The notes under the pieces: model-generated
Seen by the model: the letters and a program-made list of their open reading frames with translations, nothing else
Told to the model about the DNA's origin: nothing
The model's database searches: none
Translations under genes and position numbers: made by a program
Shown: piece after piece, positions 25,490 through 35,372 of the stretch
How positions within the stretch are numbered: position 1 is the stretch's first letter
Layout of the letters: each line of letters opens with the position of its first letter
Assembly (NCBI RefSeq): GCF_029211265.1
Contig: NZ_JARGEL010000011.1
Location: 62,001 to 126,000, forward strand
Direction: 5' to 3'
DNA length: 64,000 bases
DNA from: Extensimonas soli
GTDB taxonomy: Bacteria > Pseudomonadota > Gammaproteobacteria > Burkholderiales > Burkholderiaceae_C

Positions 25490-27568
25490 TCAAACCGGCG
25501 CAGCGTCTTCCGCTTCGGGCGGCACGCCAGGAGCAGGCACTTGGTCGACCCCCAGGCTGCCTTGCAAGGGTTGCTGTGCGAACAGGCCCTGGCGCAAGCC
25601 GATCAGGCCCAGCAGCGCCTCGTCGCGCATGCTGCCCGGCGGCAAGGTGCGCAAGCGCGACAGCGACGCTTCAAGCGCAAGCCGCAATTCCTCGGGCGGC
25701 GGCAGCGGCCGTCCGGCACGTTGGCGCGCGCGGTAGTGCGCGGCGATCATCCCCAGCAGGCGGTTCAGCGCGGCGCGGTTGACATCGGGCAAGTCGTTGC
25801 GCGCGCGGCGCAGGTTGAGGATGTTGAGCCCCAGGCGGATCTCGTCGAGCAAGTCCACACCCGCGATGTCTTCACCGGGCTGCAGCGACGCGAGCCGCGG
25901 TGCGAGCAGGCCCAGCAGATCGAGCATGCGGATCATGAAGCGCTCGCGATTTTGCGGGCCGCTGCCTTCTGCCGCCTCGGCCAGCAGCCCCCAGCCCTGG
26001 CGCACCAGGCGCTGCGCGCTCCATTCGGCACCGATCGAGCGAAACAGCCGCGTCACCACGAGCGCGAACAGCATGCCGATCACGGTGGACAGCGAGGAGT
26101 TGACGAAGCGCGTGAAGTCGGCCTCGTAACGGTTCTGGATCGCAAGCAGCGTGGCGAAATTCGTCACCAGCACCATGCCCGGCAAAAAAAGCGTGGGACG
26201 CACCGCCATCAGGCCCGCGGGCAGCAGCACCGTGGCCACCACCAGCACCAGCGGCACGAAGTCGTGGATCGCGGGCAGGATGCCGAACAGGTACACGCCC
26301 GCGACCAGCGTGGCCACCATGATCCAGTTCAGGAACAGCATGATGCTCGGCGCCGGGTCGTCCTGCGCGGCAAAGAACGCCGCCGCGACGCCGGCCATCA
26401 TTGCTCCCGAGGCGCCGTCGGGCCAGCCCAGCGCGAGCCAGATCAGGCAGTACGAAAACATGGTCGCCCCCGCGGCCAGGGCTGAAAAGCTCACCATGCT
26501 CCAGTCGATGTGGCGATTGCCGATGTGCACCAGGCGCCGCAGGTCAAGGCCGAATGCCGGCGCAGGCGGAGGCGCCCCATCCGTGATGGCCTGCTGCAGG
26601 TGGCGGCAGTCGAACCAGAGCTCGGCGAGCTCCGCGAGGCGCAGCAGCAGGCTGTTGCGCAGCAGCGCCGCGCTGTCGCCATCGAGCGGCGCGCGCAGGC
26701 CGTCGATGCGCGCGCGCCATGCGTCCAGGCTGGCCTGCGCGGGCGGCGCTTCCTGCTCGATCCAGCTGCGCAGGTCGGCAAGCAGGCGCTGCAGCTCGGC
26801 GTCCTCGGTCGCGGCGGTGCCGAGGTCATCAAGCCGGGACTCGACCGCAGCCAGCACCGGCAGCATGCCGAGCAGGCGCGCGCGCAGCTCGGCGAGCCAG
26901 TCGGCCAGCGCGCCGTGGCGCGGGTCGTCGCGCCGCGTGAAGGGGATCACCAGGTCCAGCTGCGACAAGTCCATGGCAAGACGCCGGCGCAGCTCGCCGG
27001 GGCTGCCGCGCTGCGCGAGCACCTGTGCGCACCACGAGCGCGCATCTTTCATCAGCGCCTGCATGCGCGGCACGAGCTGCGTCTTGATCGAGACCGGGAA
27101 CACCACCGCGCCGATCACCACCGCGCACAGGCTGCCCAGCACGATCTCCTCGCTGCGCGCGAGGGCGGTGTCGAAGATCGTGTCCGGCTGCATCGCCGCC
27201 GGAAAACCGACGAAGGCGGCCGTGTAGCCGGCCAGCATGAAGATGTACGAGGACGGCCCGCGGTGCAGCAGCGAAACGAACATGCAGCCCGCGAGCCACA
27301 GCGCAAGCGCCAGGCTCAGCACCTCGGGCACATGCAGCAAGTTGGGCACGAGCACGATCACCGCCGAAGAGCCGAGCAAGGTGCCCAGGATGCGGTAAAT
27401 CCCGCGCGAATTGGTACCGCCGAGCACCGGCTGCATCACGATGTACGCGGTGGCCATGGCCCAGTAGGGCCGCGGCAGGTCGGCAGCCAGGGCGATGTAG
27501 AGCGCGATGATGGAGGCGAGAAAAGACTTGGCCGAATGCAGCCACGCCTGGCGATCGAGCAGCAACAT
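25490..27568 (-). CDS. FUSC family efflux protein (AaeB/YccS type)
   Basis: A 692-residue inner-membrane protein with the fusaric-acid-resistance fold: two sets of helices (about 15-165 and 360-510), each followed by a cytoplasmic domain. The first helices read LASIIALYIALAADLPRPYWAMATAYIVMQPVLGG, which includes the FUSC core. AaeB-type proteins export aromatic acids and similar compounds, with a HlyD-type adaptor. It is the last gene of a four-gene operon (DUF1656, HlyD, outer membrane factor, FUSC), which makes a tripartite pump. PR2 and PR3 repeats lie beyond its 3' end. The substrate is unknown. Confidence 0.88.
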   Translation of the reverse strand: MLLLDRQAWLHSAKSFLASIIALYIALAADLPRPYWAMATAYIVMQPVLGGTNSRGIYRILGTLLGSSAVIVLVPNLLHVPEVLSLALALWLAGCMFVSLLHRGPSSYIFMLAGYTAAFVGFPAAMQPDTIFDTALARSEEIVLGSLCAVVIGAVVFPVSIKTQLVPRMQALMKDARSWCAQVLAQRGSPGELRRRLAMDLSQLDLVIPFTRRDDPRHGALADWLAELRARLLGMLPVLAAVESRLDDLGTAATEDAELQRLLADLRSWIEQEAPPAQASLDAWRARIDGLRAPLDGDSAALLRNSLLLRLAELAELWFDCRHLQQAITDGAPPPAPAFGLDLRRLVHIGNRHIDWSMVSFSALAAGATMFSYCLIWLALGWPDGASGAMMAGVAAAFFAAQDDPAPSIMLFLNWIMVATLVAGVYLFGILPAIHDFVPLVLVVATVLLPAGLMAVRPTLFLPGMVLVTNFATLLAIQNRYEADFTRFVNSSLSTVIGMLFALVVTRLFRSIGAEWSAQRLVRQGWGLLAEAAEGSGPQNRERFMIRMLDLLGLLAPRLASLQPGEDIAGVDLLDEIRLGLNILNLRRARNDLPDVNRAALNRLLGMIAAHYRARQRAGRPLPPPEELRLALEASLSRLRTLPPGSMRDEALLGLIGLRQGLFAQQPLQGSLGVDQVPAPGVPPEAEDAAPV

Positions 27569-27607
27569 GCCGTGGGCCTTTTCCTGTCCGTTCCTGCTTT
27601 CAGCCTC

Positions 27608-29095
27608 TCAGGGCATCCTGGGGCTGCCGCCCGCGGATGCGCTGCCTTCGGTCGTACCCGCGGCCTGATCGCCCCAGCCGCCGCCGAGCGCGAGGAACAG
27701 GCGGATCTGGTCTTTCGAGACCTGCGCCTCGGCGGCCGCGAGGCTGGCTTCGGCGGCGGCCAAGGTGCGCTCGGCGTCCAGGCTCGCGAGGTAGGGCACG
27801 CGCCCCCCTTCGTAGAGGCGGCGCATGTCGGCGGCTGCGACCTCGGCGCGGTCGCGCGCCTCGCGCAGGGCCGCGACGTGGCGCAGGTCTTCGGCGTAGC
27901 TGCTCAGGATGGTCTGGGTTTCGCGCAGGGCCTGCAGCACGACGCGGTCGAACTCGGCCAGCATCATGTCGGCACGCGCCGACGCGCCGCGCACCCGCGC
28001 CCGCGCACCGCGGCCAGGAATGGACCAGCTGAGCAAAGGCCCGAAGGTGAACTGCTGCGTGACTTTTTTGCCGAAGTCGTCGAGCAGGCCGTTGGCACCG
28101 AAAGAGCCGCCGATGAACACGTCCGGGTACATCTCGGCCGTGGCCACGCCGACGTCGGCCGTGGCGGCTGCGAGTTCGCGCTCGACCTGGCGCACGTCGG
28201 GGCGGCGGCGCAGCAGTGCGGCGCCGTCACCGACGGGGATGGGCTGCTTGAGCTCGGGCGCCTCGGCGCAGTCCAGGGCCTCGGCGGGTACCTGGTCGGG
28301 CGTGCGGCCGAGCAATTCGGCCAGTTCGTAGGCGGCAGCCTGCTTGCGCGCCTGCAGCAGTGGCAGCGCGGCTTGCAGGGTTGCTACCTGGGTGTCGGCG
28401 CGCTTCACCGCCGTCACGGTGCCGCGGCCACTCGTGTGCAGCCGCGCGGCAACTTGGCGGCTGGCTTGCTGCAGCTCGAGCGAATGCCGCGCCACGGCGA
28501 GTTCGTGGTTGCCATGGCATATCTCGGCGTAGGCGCCAACCACGGCGGCCACGACGCTGATGCGTGCCAAGTCGCTGGCCGCCTGCACGGCCTCGGCGTC
28601 GGCGCTGGCGGCTTCGGTGACACGGCGCAGCTTGCCAAACAGGTCGAGCTGGTACGACACGGACAGGCTCCCGTTCGCAAAATTGGCCACGGGCAGCACC
28701 TCGGGCTGCAGCAGCGACTCGGCGGAGATGCGGCCGCGCATCACCGCGGCTTCGACGTTGCCGTTCACGCCGCCCAGCGCGAGCGCCTGCACGTAGCGCG
28801 CCTGCGCCTGCGCGAGACGCGCCGCGGCCACCCTCAACTCCACGTTGCCTTGCAGCGCCTGCTCGACCAGCGCATCGAGCCGCGCATCGTCGTAGAGCTT
28901 CCACCAACGGCCGGCGACGGCTTCGTGCGCCGCGTCCACGGCACTGGAGCCGCGCGCGTCGAGCGCCAGCGGCTGCTGCTGCGTCTGGGCAAAGCGCGAA
29001 TCCTTGGGCAGCGCATAGTCCGGCCCCACGGTCGTGCACGCCGTCATGCTGGCGAGCGCCAGTGCCAGCACACCCCCTTGCAACAGCCGCTTCAT
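27608..29095 (-). CDS. Outer membrane efflux factor, NodT/OprM type lipoprotein
   Basis: A 495-residue outer-membrane channel of the NodT family. It has a signal peptide with lipobox (SMTACTTVGPDY, Cys at about 20) and the family block ARGSSAVDAAHEAVAGRWWKLYDDARLDALVEQAL. YQLDLFGKLRR and the RRRPDVRQVERELAAATADV stretch of the repeat structure are also present. As a trimer it forms the exit duct of the pump built with the HlyD and FUSC proteins. Its start overlaps the HlyD stop (ATGA at 29092-29095), so it is translationally coupled. Confidence 0.9.
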   Translation of the reverse strand: MKRLLQGGVLALALASMTACTTVGPDYALPKDSRFAQTQQQPLALDARGSSAVDAAHEAVAGRWWKLYDDARLDALVEQALQGNVELRVAAARLAQAQARYVQALALGGVNGNVEAAVMRGRISAESLLQPEVLPVANFANGSLSVSYQLDLFGKLRRVTEAASADAEAVQAASDLARISVVAAVVGAYAEICHGNHELAVARHSLELQQASRQVAARLHTSGRGTVTAVKRADTQVATLQAALPLLQARKQAAAYELAELLGRTPDQVPAEALDCAEAPELKQPIPVGDGAALLRRRPDVRQVERELAAATADVGVATAEMYPDVFIGGSFGANGLLDDFGKKVTQQFTFGPLLSWSIPGRGARARVRGASARADMMLAEFDRVVLQALRETQTILSSYAEDLRHVAALREARDRAEVAAADMRRLYEGGRVPYLASLDAERTLAAAEASLAAAEAQVSKDQIRLFLALGGGWGDQAAGTTEGSASAGGSPRMP

Positions 29096-30090
29096 GATGC
29101 GTGTGCGGAAGATGCAGTGGGCGCGGGGGCAGCGGGTTTGGACTCTTCCTTGCCCGCTTCGATGCTCACCGTGGCCGTGCGGCCCGCAATCAGGTGCATG
29201 CCCTGCGGAACCGCGTCGATGCCGATGCGCACGGGCACGCGCTGCGCGAGCCGCACCCAGTCGAAAGCCGGCTGCACGTTGGGCAGCAGCGTTGCGCCGT
29301 CGCTGCGAAAGCGGTCTTCTATGCCCACGGCGATGCTTTGCACGTGACCATGCAGCACGCCCGACTCGCCCATGACGTGGATGTCCACGGGGTCGCCCTC
29401 GCGAATGCCATGCAGGCGCGTTTCTTCGAAGTAGCCATCGACGCGGAACGAGCGCGTGTCGAGCACGGCGAACACCGCCTTGCCGGCCGTCACATAGTCG
29501 CCCACGCGCACCGTGCGGTCGCCGGCGCGGCCATCGACGGGGCTGCGCACCACCGTGCGCTCGAGGTTCAGGCGTGCGAGGTCGAGCGCCGCCTGCGCCG
29601 TGGCGACGCTGGCCTCGGCCGCGGTGATGTTGGCCTTGGCGGCTTCGACGCCGGCATGCGCCTTGTCCAGATTGGCGCGGCGCGCTTCTATTTCTTCCGT
29701 GGCGATGAGGTCTTTGAGGCTGCGGTCGCGCTGCGCCTCGCGTTGCAACTGTTGCTCCGCGGCCAGGCTTTGCACCAAATTAGCGCGGTGCTGCGCCAGG
29801 CTCGCCTTGCTTTGCGCAAGCGCCGCCTGCGCCTGCTCCAGCGCGATCTTGTAGCGCGCCTGATCGACCACGAACAGCACCTCACCACGGCGCACGGCGG
29901 CGTTGTCGCGCACGCGCACGTCGGACACCAGGCCCGAAACGTCGGGCGCCACCTGCACCACCTCGGCGCCGATGTGCGCATCGCGGGTCCACGGGTCGTG
30001 CATGTAATAACGCCACAAGTGCTGCAGCACGAGCAAGGCCGCGACGGTGACCGCGAGCGTCACCACGACGGAAATGATCTTGCGCGCCAT
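29092..30090 (-). CDS. HlyD family periplasmic adaptor (AaeA type)
   Basis: A 332-residue membrane fusion protein. It has an N-terminal helix (about 5-25), the lipoyl half-motif WTRDAHIGAEVVQVAPDVSG, a coiled-coil hairpin (about 85-175, rich in Ala, Gln and Glu) and the second half NLERTVVRSPVDGRAGDR. It joins the FUSC pump to the outer membrane channel. It lies between DUF1656 (4 bp upstream) and the outer membrane factor, with which it overlaps. This is the aaeX-aaeA-aaeB layout with an added outer membrane gene. Confidence 0.9.
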   Translation of the reverse strand: MARKIISVVVTLAVTVAALLVLQHLWRYYMHDPWTRDAHIGAEVVQVAPDVSGLVSDVRVRDNAAVRRGEVLFVVDQARYKIALEQAQAALAQSKASLAQHRANLVQSLAAEQQLQREAQRDRSLKDLIATEEIEARRANLDKAHAGVEAAKANITAAEASVATAQAALDLARLNLERTVVRSPVDGRAGDRTVRVGDYVTAGKAVFAVLDTRSFRVDGYFEETRLHGIREGDPVDIHVMGESGVLHGHVQSIAVGIEDRFRSDGATLLPNVQPAFDWVRLAQRVPVRIGIDAVPQGMHLIAGRTATVSIEAGKEESKPAAPAPTASSAHAS

Positions 30091-30093
30091 GGC

Positions 30094-30303
30094 TCAGGCC
30101 GCCCAGGTGCGCACGAGCGCAAACAAGGCGCCGAGTACCAGCACGTACAAGGCAAGATCGAACAAAGGCGGGTGCCAGACGTAGCGGTACACCTGGGTGC
30201 GCAGCAACACCAGGCGCACGCCGCTGTGCAGTAGATAAGCAAGCAGCATCATCCCCACGAGCGTGGGGATGAAGACGCCATAGAGGCTGAACTCTCCGTA
30301 CAT
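30094..30303 (-). CDS. DUF1656 small membrane protein (AaeX-like)
   Basis: A 69-residue protein with two hydrophobic helices (about 8-28 and 45-66). EFSLYGVFIPTLVGMMLLAY is the DUF1656 signature. It is the first gene of the FUSC pump operon, as aaeX is in E. coli. Its role is unknown; a small accessory subunit of the pump is likely. No LysR regulator lies next to the operon, unlike aaeR in E. coli. Confidence 0.85.
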   Translation of the reverse strand: MYGEFSLYGVFIPTLVGMMLLAYLLHSGVRLVLLRTQVYRYVWHPPLFDLALYVLVLGALFALVRTWAA

Positions 30304-30392
30304 GGGGGTGTCTCGATGGTTGTGAGTCAAGCAAAACCGATCGATTTTAGCGAGGCCCCGCCTTGCGCGCTGGGGTAGGGAAATTGCGCTTG

Positions 30393-31496
30393 CTACCTGA
30401 CATCGTCGCGCCGCGACAAGCGCAGCAGCGCGTACAGCAGCGTGGCATAAGGCCAGAGCCAGCCCAGCCATTGCCCCAGGCCGTAAAAACGGATGAATCG
30501 CCCTTGCTCCCAAAGTTGGAGCGTGTGGCTGAAGTAGGCGCTCGTCGGTGCCTGGTTGAGCACCGACAGATGCCAGGCCAGTGCGAGCAGCAGCAGCGCC
30601 AGGCACGCGCGCCGGCCCATGGGCAGCAGCACGGTGGCCGCCAGCAGTACCAGCACCAGGCTCGCGCGCACCGGCAGGCTCAGCCAGTCCCAGGCGTGCA
30701 CCGGACCCCAGCTCAGCGCCGCCGACAGCGCCGTGGCGGCCAGGCCCGCGAGCAGCGCGCCCGCGGCAAACAGCGCACGCCGCCCGGCCGTGCGGATCAC
30801 GCCGTAGCCGAGCAGGCACGGAATCAGGAGCCCCAGCGCCACGCAAAGCATCTCGCCGCCGGGCGAAAGCGGATCGAGCGATTCTTCGTCGAGCTGCGGC
30901 AGCCAGTCCAGAAACGGCGTGCCGTCCAGCGCCTCGACGAGCGCGGCATCCAGCCGCTCGAGCACCTGGCCGAGGCCAAAAGGCACGGCTGCCGGAAACA
31001 GCAGCGCGGCGGGCCACAGGGCCAGCAGCACGAGCGCGCCGCGCGCGTCGGGCACGAACCAGCGCGCGCGCAGGTCGCTCCAGCGCGCCAGCGCGCCCCA
31101 GCGCTCGAGCAGCACGGCCGCCAACGCGCCCGCGAGCGTGCCCAGCGCATTGAGCAGCCAATCGAGATTGGACGCCACGCGCTGCGGCAGGTAAATCTGC
31201 AAAAACTCCATGCCGAGCGACAGCAGCGCCCCCGCGAGCGTGGCAAGCGCGAACGCCCAGCGCGTGCGCACGCCCGTGCGCAGCAGCGCGAGCGCGAGCA
31301 CAAACCCCAGCGGCGCATAGCCAAGCAGGTTCGTAAAGACGTCGAACCGCGTCCAGTACGGCGGCGGCAGCGGTGTCAGCAGGAAAGCCCAGGGCGCAAC
31401 CCCTTGCGCGCGCCAGCCGCTGAAGGGAAACAGGCTCGCAAAAACGATCAGTGCGACGTAAATCAGCGCCAGGGGCCAGGCAGAGGTCTTGTGCAT
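30393..31496 (-). CDS. VanZ family membrane protein
   Basis: A 367-residue membrane protein with about eight to ten helices. The N-terminal part has the VanZ-like pattern: RFDVFTNLLGYAPLGFVLAL and LEFLQIYLPQRVASNLDWLLNALGTLAGAL, with conserved Asn, Gly and Gln residues. VanZ of enterococci gives low-level teicoplanin resistance, but chromosomal relatives in Gram-negatives have no known role. The C-terminal helices (about 155-360) are not part of the VanZ core. It lies between the hemJ-like gene and the FUSC operon, all on the minus strand. Confidence 0.8.
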   Translation of the reverse strand: MHKTSAWPLALIYVALIVFASLFPFSGWRAQGVAPWAFLLTPLPPPYWTRFDVFTNLLGYAPLGFVLALALLRTGVRTRWAFALATLAGALLSLGMEFLQIYLPQRVASNLDWLLNALGTLAGALAAVLLERWGALARWSDLRARWFVPDARGALVLLALWPAALLFPAAVPFGLGQVLERLDAALVEALDGTPFLDWLPQLDEESLDPLSPGGEMLCVALGLLIPCLLGYGVIRTAGRRALFAAGALLAGLAATALSAALSWGPVHAWDWLSLPVRASLVLVLLAATVLLPMGRRACLALLLLALAWHLSVLNQAPTSAYFSHTLQLWEQGRFIRFYGLGQWLGWLWPYATLLYALLRLSRRDDVR

Positions 31497-31529
31497 GTTT
31501 TGTGCATGATCCCGGTGCGCCCCGCGTCC

Positions 31530-31958
31530 TCAGAACGGTTTGACCACCACCAGCACCACCGCCACGAGCAGCAGCAGCACGGGCACCTCGTTGAACCAGC
31601 GAAACCACGTGTGGCTGCGCTGGCTGGTGCCCGCCGCGAGCTTGCGCAGCAGCACGGCGCAGGCATGGTGGTAGCCGATCACCAGCAGCACCACGGCGAG
31701 CTTGGCATGCAGCCAGCCGTTGCCCGGCCCGCGGCCTATGCCGTAGCCCAGCCACAGCCACAGCCCCAGCACCACGGCCGGCACGGCGAGCAGCGTGCTA
31801 AAGCGCAGCAGCTTGCGCGCCATGAGCAGCAGGCGCTCGCGCTCGGCCACCGAGCCCGGCGCCACCATGGCGAGGTTGACGAAGATGCGTGGCAAATAGA
31901 ACAAGCCGGCGAACCAGCTGGCCACGAAGACGATATGGAAGGACTTGACCCAGAGCAT
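31530..31958 (-). CDS. hemJ: HemJ-type protoporphyrinogen oxidase (CopD-like family)
   Basis: A 142-residue protein with four helices. MLWVKSFHIVFVASWFAGLFYLPRIFV is the HemJ signature, with a conserved His and Arg, and LHAKLAVVLLVIGYHHACAVLL carries the second His group. HemJ oxidises protoporphyrinogen IX in many proteobacteria that lack HemG or HemY. The neighbouring divergent hemB supports a haem role. The start at ATG 31958 was chosen because the much longer upstream frame is antisense to hemB. An alternative is a general CopD-like membrane protein. Confidence 0.82.
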   Translation of the reverse strand: MLWVKSFHIVFVASWFAGLFYLPRIFVNLAMVAPGSVAERERLLLMARKLLRFSTLLAVPAVVLGLWLWLGYGIGRGPGNGWLHAKLAVVLLVIGYHHACAVLLRKLAAGTSQRSHTWFRWFNEVPVLLLLVAVVLVVVKPF

Positions 31959-32009
31959 GGCGGCAGTGTAGGGCTTCCACGGGCGAGGCGTAGCGATAAC
32001 CCCGGATGA

Positions 32010-33073
<1,064 letters not shown>

Positions 33074-33149
33074 GTTTGTGAAAATCATGCTCCTGGCCCT
33101 CAAGGATGCGTTGCTTTTGCGCCGCAAAGCCTGCGCACCAGCCATTCGC

Positions 33150-33177
33150 TTGCACAGACAAATGCTATTTCGACAAT
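33150..33177 (+). promoter_or_regulatory. Probable sigma-70 promoter of the marR-emr operon
   Basis: TTGCAC (33150-33155) and GACAAT (33172-33177) are spaced by 16 bp. The -10 box overlaps the left arm of the palindrome at 33172-33199, so MarR binding there would block transcription. Confidence 0.5.
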
Positions 33178-33199
33178 AATTGCGTTCTCATTTATTGTC
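33172..33199. promoter_or_regulatory. Palindromic operator candidate for the MarR repressor
   Basis: GACAATAA, twelve bases, then TTATTGTC is a perfect inverted repeat with 8-bp arms, ending one base before the marR start codon. AT-rich palindromes with this geometry are typical MarR targets. It suggests autoregulation of the whole efflux operon. Confidence 0.6.
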
Positions 33200-33730
33200 A
33201 TGAACATGCCATCCCCAGCCCTTCCTGCCGATGCCACCCTTGCATCGGCGCCGTTCGACCTCGAAAAACAGGTGGGCTACCAGCTGCGGCGCATCGTCGC
33301 GCTGCTGGGTGCCGAGATCACGCACCGTGTTGAGCCGCTGGACCTGACGGACGCGCAGTGGAAGCCTTTGTTGCGCCTGCTGCTGGGCCAGGAAGGCACG
33401 GTGGCCGCACTGGCACGCAGCTGCCACATGGACGCGGGCGGCATGACGCGGCTGCTCGACCGGCTCGAAGCCAAAGGGCTGTGCACGCGCGTGCGCTCGG
33501 CGCAGGACCGGCGCGTCGTGCATACCGAGCTGACCGACGCCGGCCGCACCGTGGCCGCGCAGCTGCCCGCGATCTTCGAAGCACTGCAGGCCCAGGCCTT
33601 GCAAGGCTTCAGCGCGGCCGAGGTGGCGCAGCTGCTCGCCTTCACCCAGCGCATCCGCGAAAACCTGCAGGCGCTTGCCCCGGCCCTCGATGGCGCAAGC
33701 GCCTCTTGCTACGAACACCCTGCACCATGA
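33200..33730 (+). CDS. MarR family transcriptional regulator of the Emr efflux operon
   Basis: A 176-residue winged-helix protein. QVGYQLRRIVALLGAEITHR is the dimer helix. LLGQEGTVAALARSCHMDAGGMTRLLDRLEAKGL is the recognition region, and RVRSAQDRRVVHTELTDAG is the wing with the conserved DxR. It probably represses its own operon and is released by an aromatic or hydrophobic ligand. Its stop overlaps the start of the outer membrane gene (ATGA), so the regulator is the first gene of the four-gene pump operon. An upstream palindrome overlaps the promoter. Confidence 0.9.
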   Translation: MNMPSPALPADATLASAPFDLEKQVGYQLRRIVALLGAEITHRVEPLDLTDAQWKPLLRLLLGQEGTVAALARSCHMDAGGMTRLLDRLEAKGLCTRVRSAQDRRVVHTELTDAGRTVAAQLPAIFEALQAQALQGFSAAEVAQLLAFTQRIRENLQALAPALDGASASCYEHPAP

Positions 33731-35286
33731 CACCTCCTTTCATTGCCGCCGTGTCCCAGGCGCGGGCAGGTTTCGCCGCGTCCCTGCGCCCGCGTTCCTG
33801 CATGGCGGGTGCGCGGGCCTTGGCTGTCACGACAGTGGCAGCCCTTATGGCCCTGGCGGGCTGCGCCGACCACGCCGGCATTGCGGCGCAGGTGCAGATG
33901 CGCGACGCCGCCAGCCTGGGGCTGGCGCCGGCACCCCACTCTGCCGCGGGCGGCGCGGGCGCTGAGGCCGGCAACGCCAGCGCGCCCGGCGTGGCGCTGC
34001 AAGCCGATTGGTGGCGCATGTGGGGCGACGCGCAACTCGACGCGCTCGTCGCGCAGGCGCTGGCCGGCAACCCCTCGCTGCAGCAGGCGCAGGCGCGCCT
34101 CGCGAGCGCCTGGGCGTTCAGCGAGGCCGTGCGCGCAAGCGACGGCCCGCGCCTGGACGGCAACCTGAACCTGAACCGCCAGCTCTACAGCGCCAAGGGC
34201 ATGTACCCGCCCCCCGTAGGCGGCAGCGTGCTCAATAGCGGGCTCGGGCGCCTCACGGGCAGTTGGGAACTCGACTTTTTCGGCAAGAACCAGGCTGCGC
34301 TCGCGGCGGCCATAGGTGCGGCGCGCGCCGCCGAGGCCGACGCGCAGGCCGCGCAGCTTTTGCTCGCGAGCAGCGTGGTGCGCAGCTACTTCCAGCTTGC
34401 ACGGCTGCAGGCGCAGCTCGCCGTGGCCGAACGCACCCTGGCGCAGCGCCAGGAAACGCTGCAACTGGTGCGCGAGCGCTTCGCCGCAGGGCTGGACACG
34501 CGCGTGGAGCTGCGCCAGAGCGAAGGCGGCGTGCCCGACGCGCGCCAGCAGATCGAGGCGTTGCGCGAGCAGATCGCCCTCACGCGCAACGCCATCGGCG
34601 CGCTCGTTTCCGAGCCAAAAGCGGCTCTAGTGCTTGATACACCTCCACTAGCAGCTATCAAAGCAGTAGAAATCCCGGCGCAGCTGCCGGCCGAACTGCT
34701 CGGCCACCGGCCCGACATTGCCGCCGCGCGCTGGCGCGTGGAAGCGGCCACACGCAGCGTCGATCAAGCGCGCAGCCTGTTCTACCCCAACGTCAACCTC
34801 GCCGCCTTCGTGGGCCTCTCCAGCATAGGGCTGGACAACTTTGCGAAGGCGGGCAGCAAGGAATGGGGCTTCGGCCCGGCGATCAGCCTGCCGATCTTCG
34901 ACTCGGGCCGCCTGCGCGCCAATCTGCGCGGCAAGTCGGCCGACCTGGACGCCGCGGTGGCGAGCTACAACGCGAGCCTGCTCGACGCCGTGCACGACGT
35001 GGCCGACCAGCTCGACTCGGCACGCTCCATCGCGCGCCAGCAGGCCGAGCAACGCCAGGCGCAGGCCGCGGCCGAAGCTGCGTATGCGCTCGCGCTCGAA
35101 CGCTACCGCGCGGGGCTGTCGAATTACCTCACGGTGCTCGTGGCCGAAACCAGCGTGCTCGCGCAGCGGCGCCTGGGCGTCGAGCTGGCCGCGCGGAGTC
35201 TGGACACGCAGGTCAGCCTGATCCGTGCGTTGGGCGGCGGCTACCAGGCCACGCTGCCCGAGTCGGTGGCACGCGCAACACGCTGA
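33727..35286 (+). CDS. Outer membrane efflux factor of the Emr operon, with a PR4 insertion
   Basis: A 519-residue NodT/OprM-type lipoprotein with the signal and lipobox ALMALAGCADHAG. Family blocks are DWWRMWGDAQLDALVAQAL, GSWELDFFGKNQAAL, LLGHRPDIAAARWRVEAATR and FGPAISLPIFDSGRLRANL. A PR4 repeat is translated in the linker just before AQLPAELLGHRPD (about residues 298-312, reading KAALVLDTPPLAAIK). It forms the exit duct for the EmrAB pump. The start overlaps the marR stop. The long N-terminal Gly/Ala stretch at about 60-85 is lineage-specific. Confidence 0.9.
   Translation: MTPPFIAAVSQARAGFAASLRPRSCMAGARALAVTTVAALMALAGCADHAGIAAQVQMRDAASLGLAPAPHSAAGGAGAEAGNASAPGVALQADWWRMWGDAQLDALVAQALAGNPSLQQAQARLASAWAFSEAVRASDGPRLDGNLNLNRQLYSAKGMYPPPVGGSVLNSGLGRLTGSWELDFFGKNQAALAAAIGAARAAEADAQAAQLLLASSVVRSYFQLARLQAQLAVAERTLAQRQETLQLVRERFAAGLDTRVELRQSEGGVPDARQQIEALREQIALTRNAIGALVSEPKAALVLDTPPLAAIKAVEIPAQLPAELLGHRPDIAAARWRVEAATRSVDQARSLFYPNVNLAAFVGLSSIGLDNFAKAGSKEWGFGPAISLPIFDSGRLRANLRGKSADLDAAVASYNASLLDAVHDVADQLDSARSIARQQAEQRQAQAAAEAAYALALERYRAGLSNYLTVLVAETSVLAQRRLGVELAARSLDTQVSLIRALGGGYQATLPESVARATR
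34617..34662. repeat. PR4 repeat inside the outer membrane efflux gene
   Basis: AAAAGCGGCTCTAGTGCTTG, a short spacer, then CCACTAGCAGCTATCAAAG carries the same ends as the argF and intergenic PR4 copies. The frame is kept through the whole repeat. Confidence 0.7.
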
Positions 35287-35372
35287 ACGCGCGCCACCTG
35301 CAGCCACGTTGCCCGCCCGGCCCAAGCCCCCAACACCCCTCCTTTTGCCGTTTCGACCTTTTTGGACCTCCC

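Noticed and set aside
26510-29347. 945-residue plus-strand open frame
   Set aside because: It is antisense to the FUSC and outer membrane factor genes; its composition (Arg, Gly, Ala, His rich) is that of a shadow.
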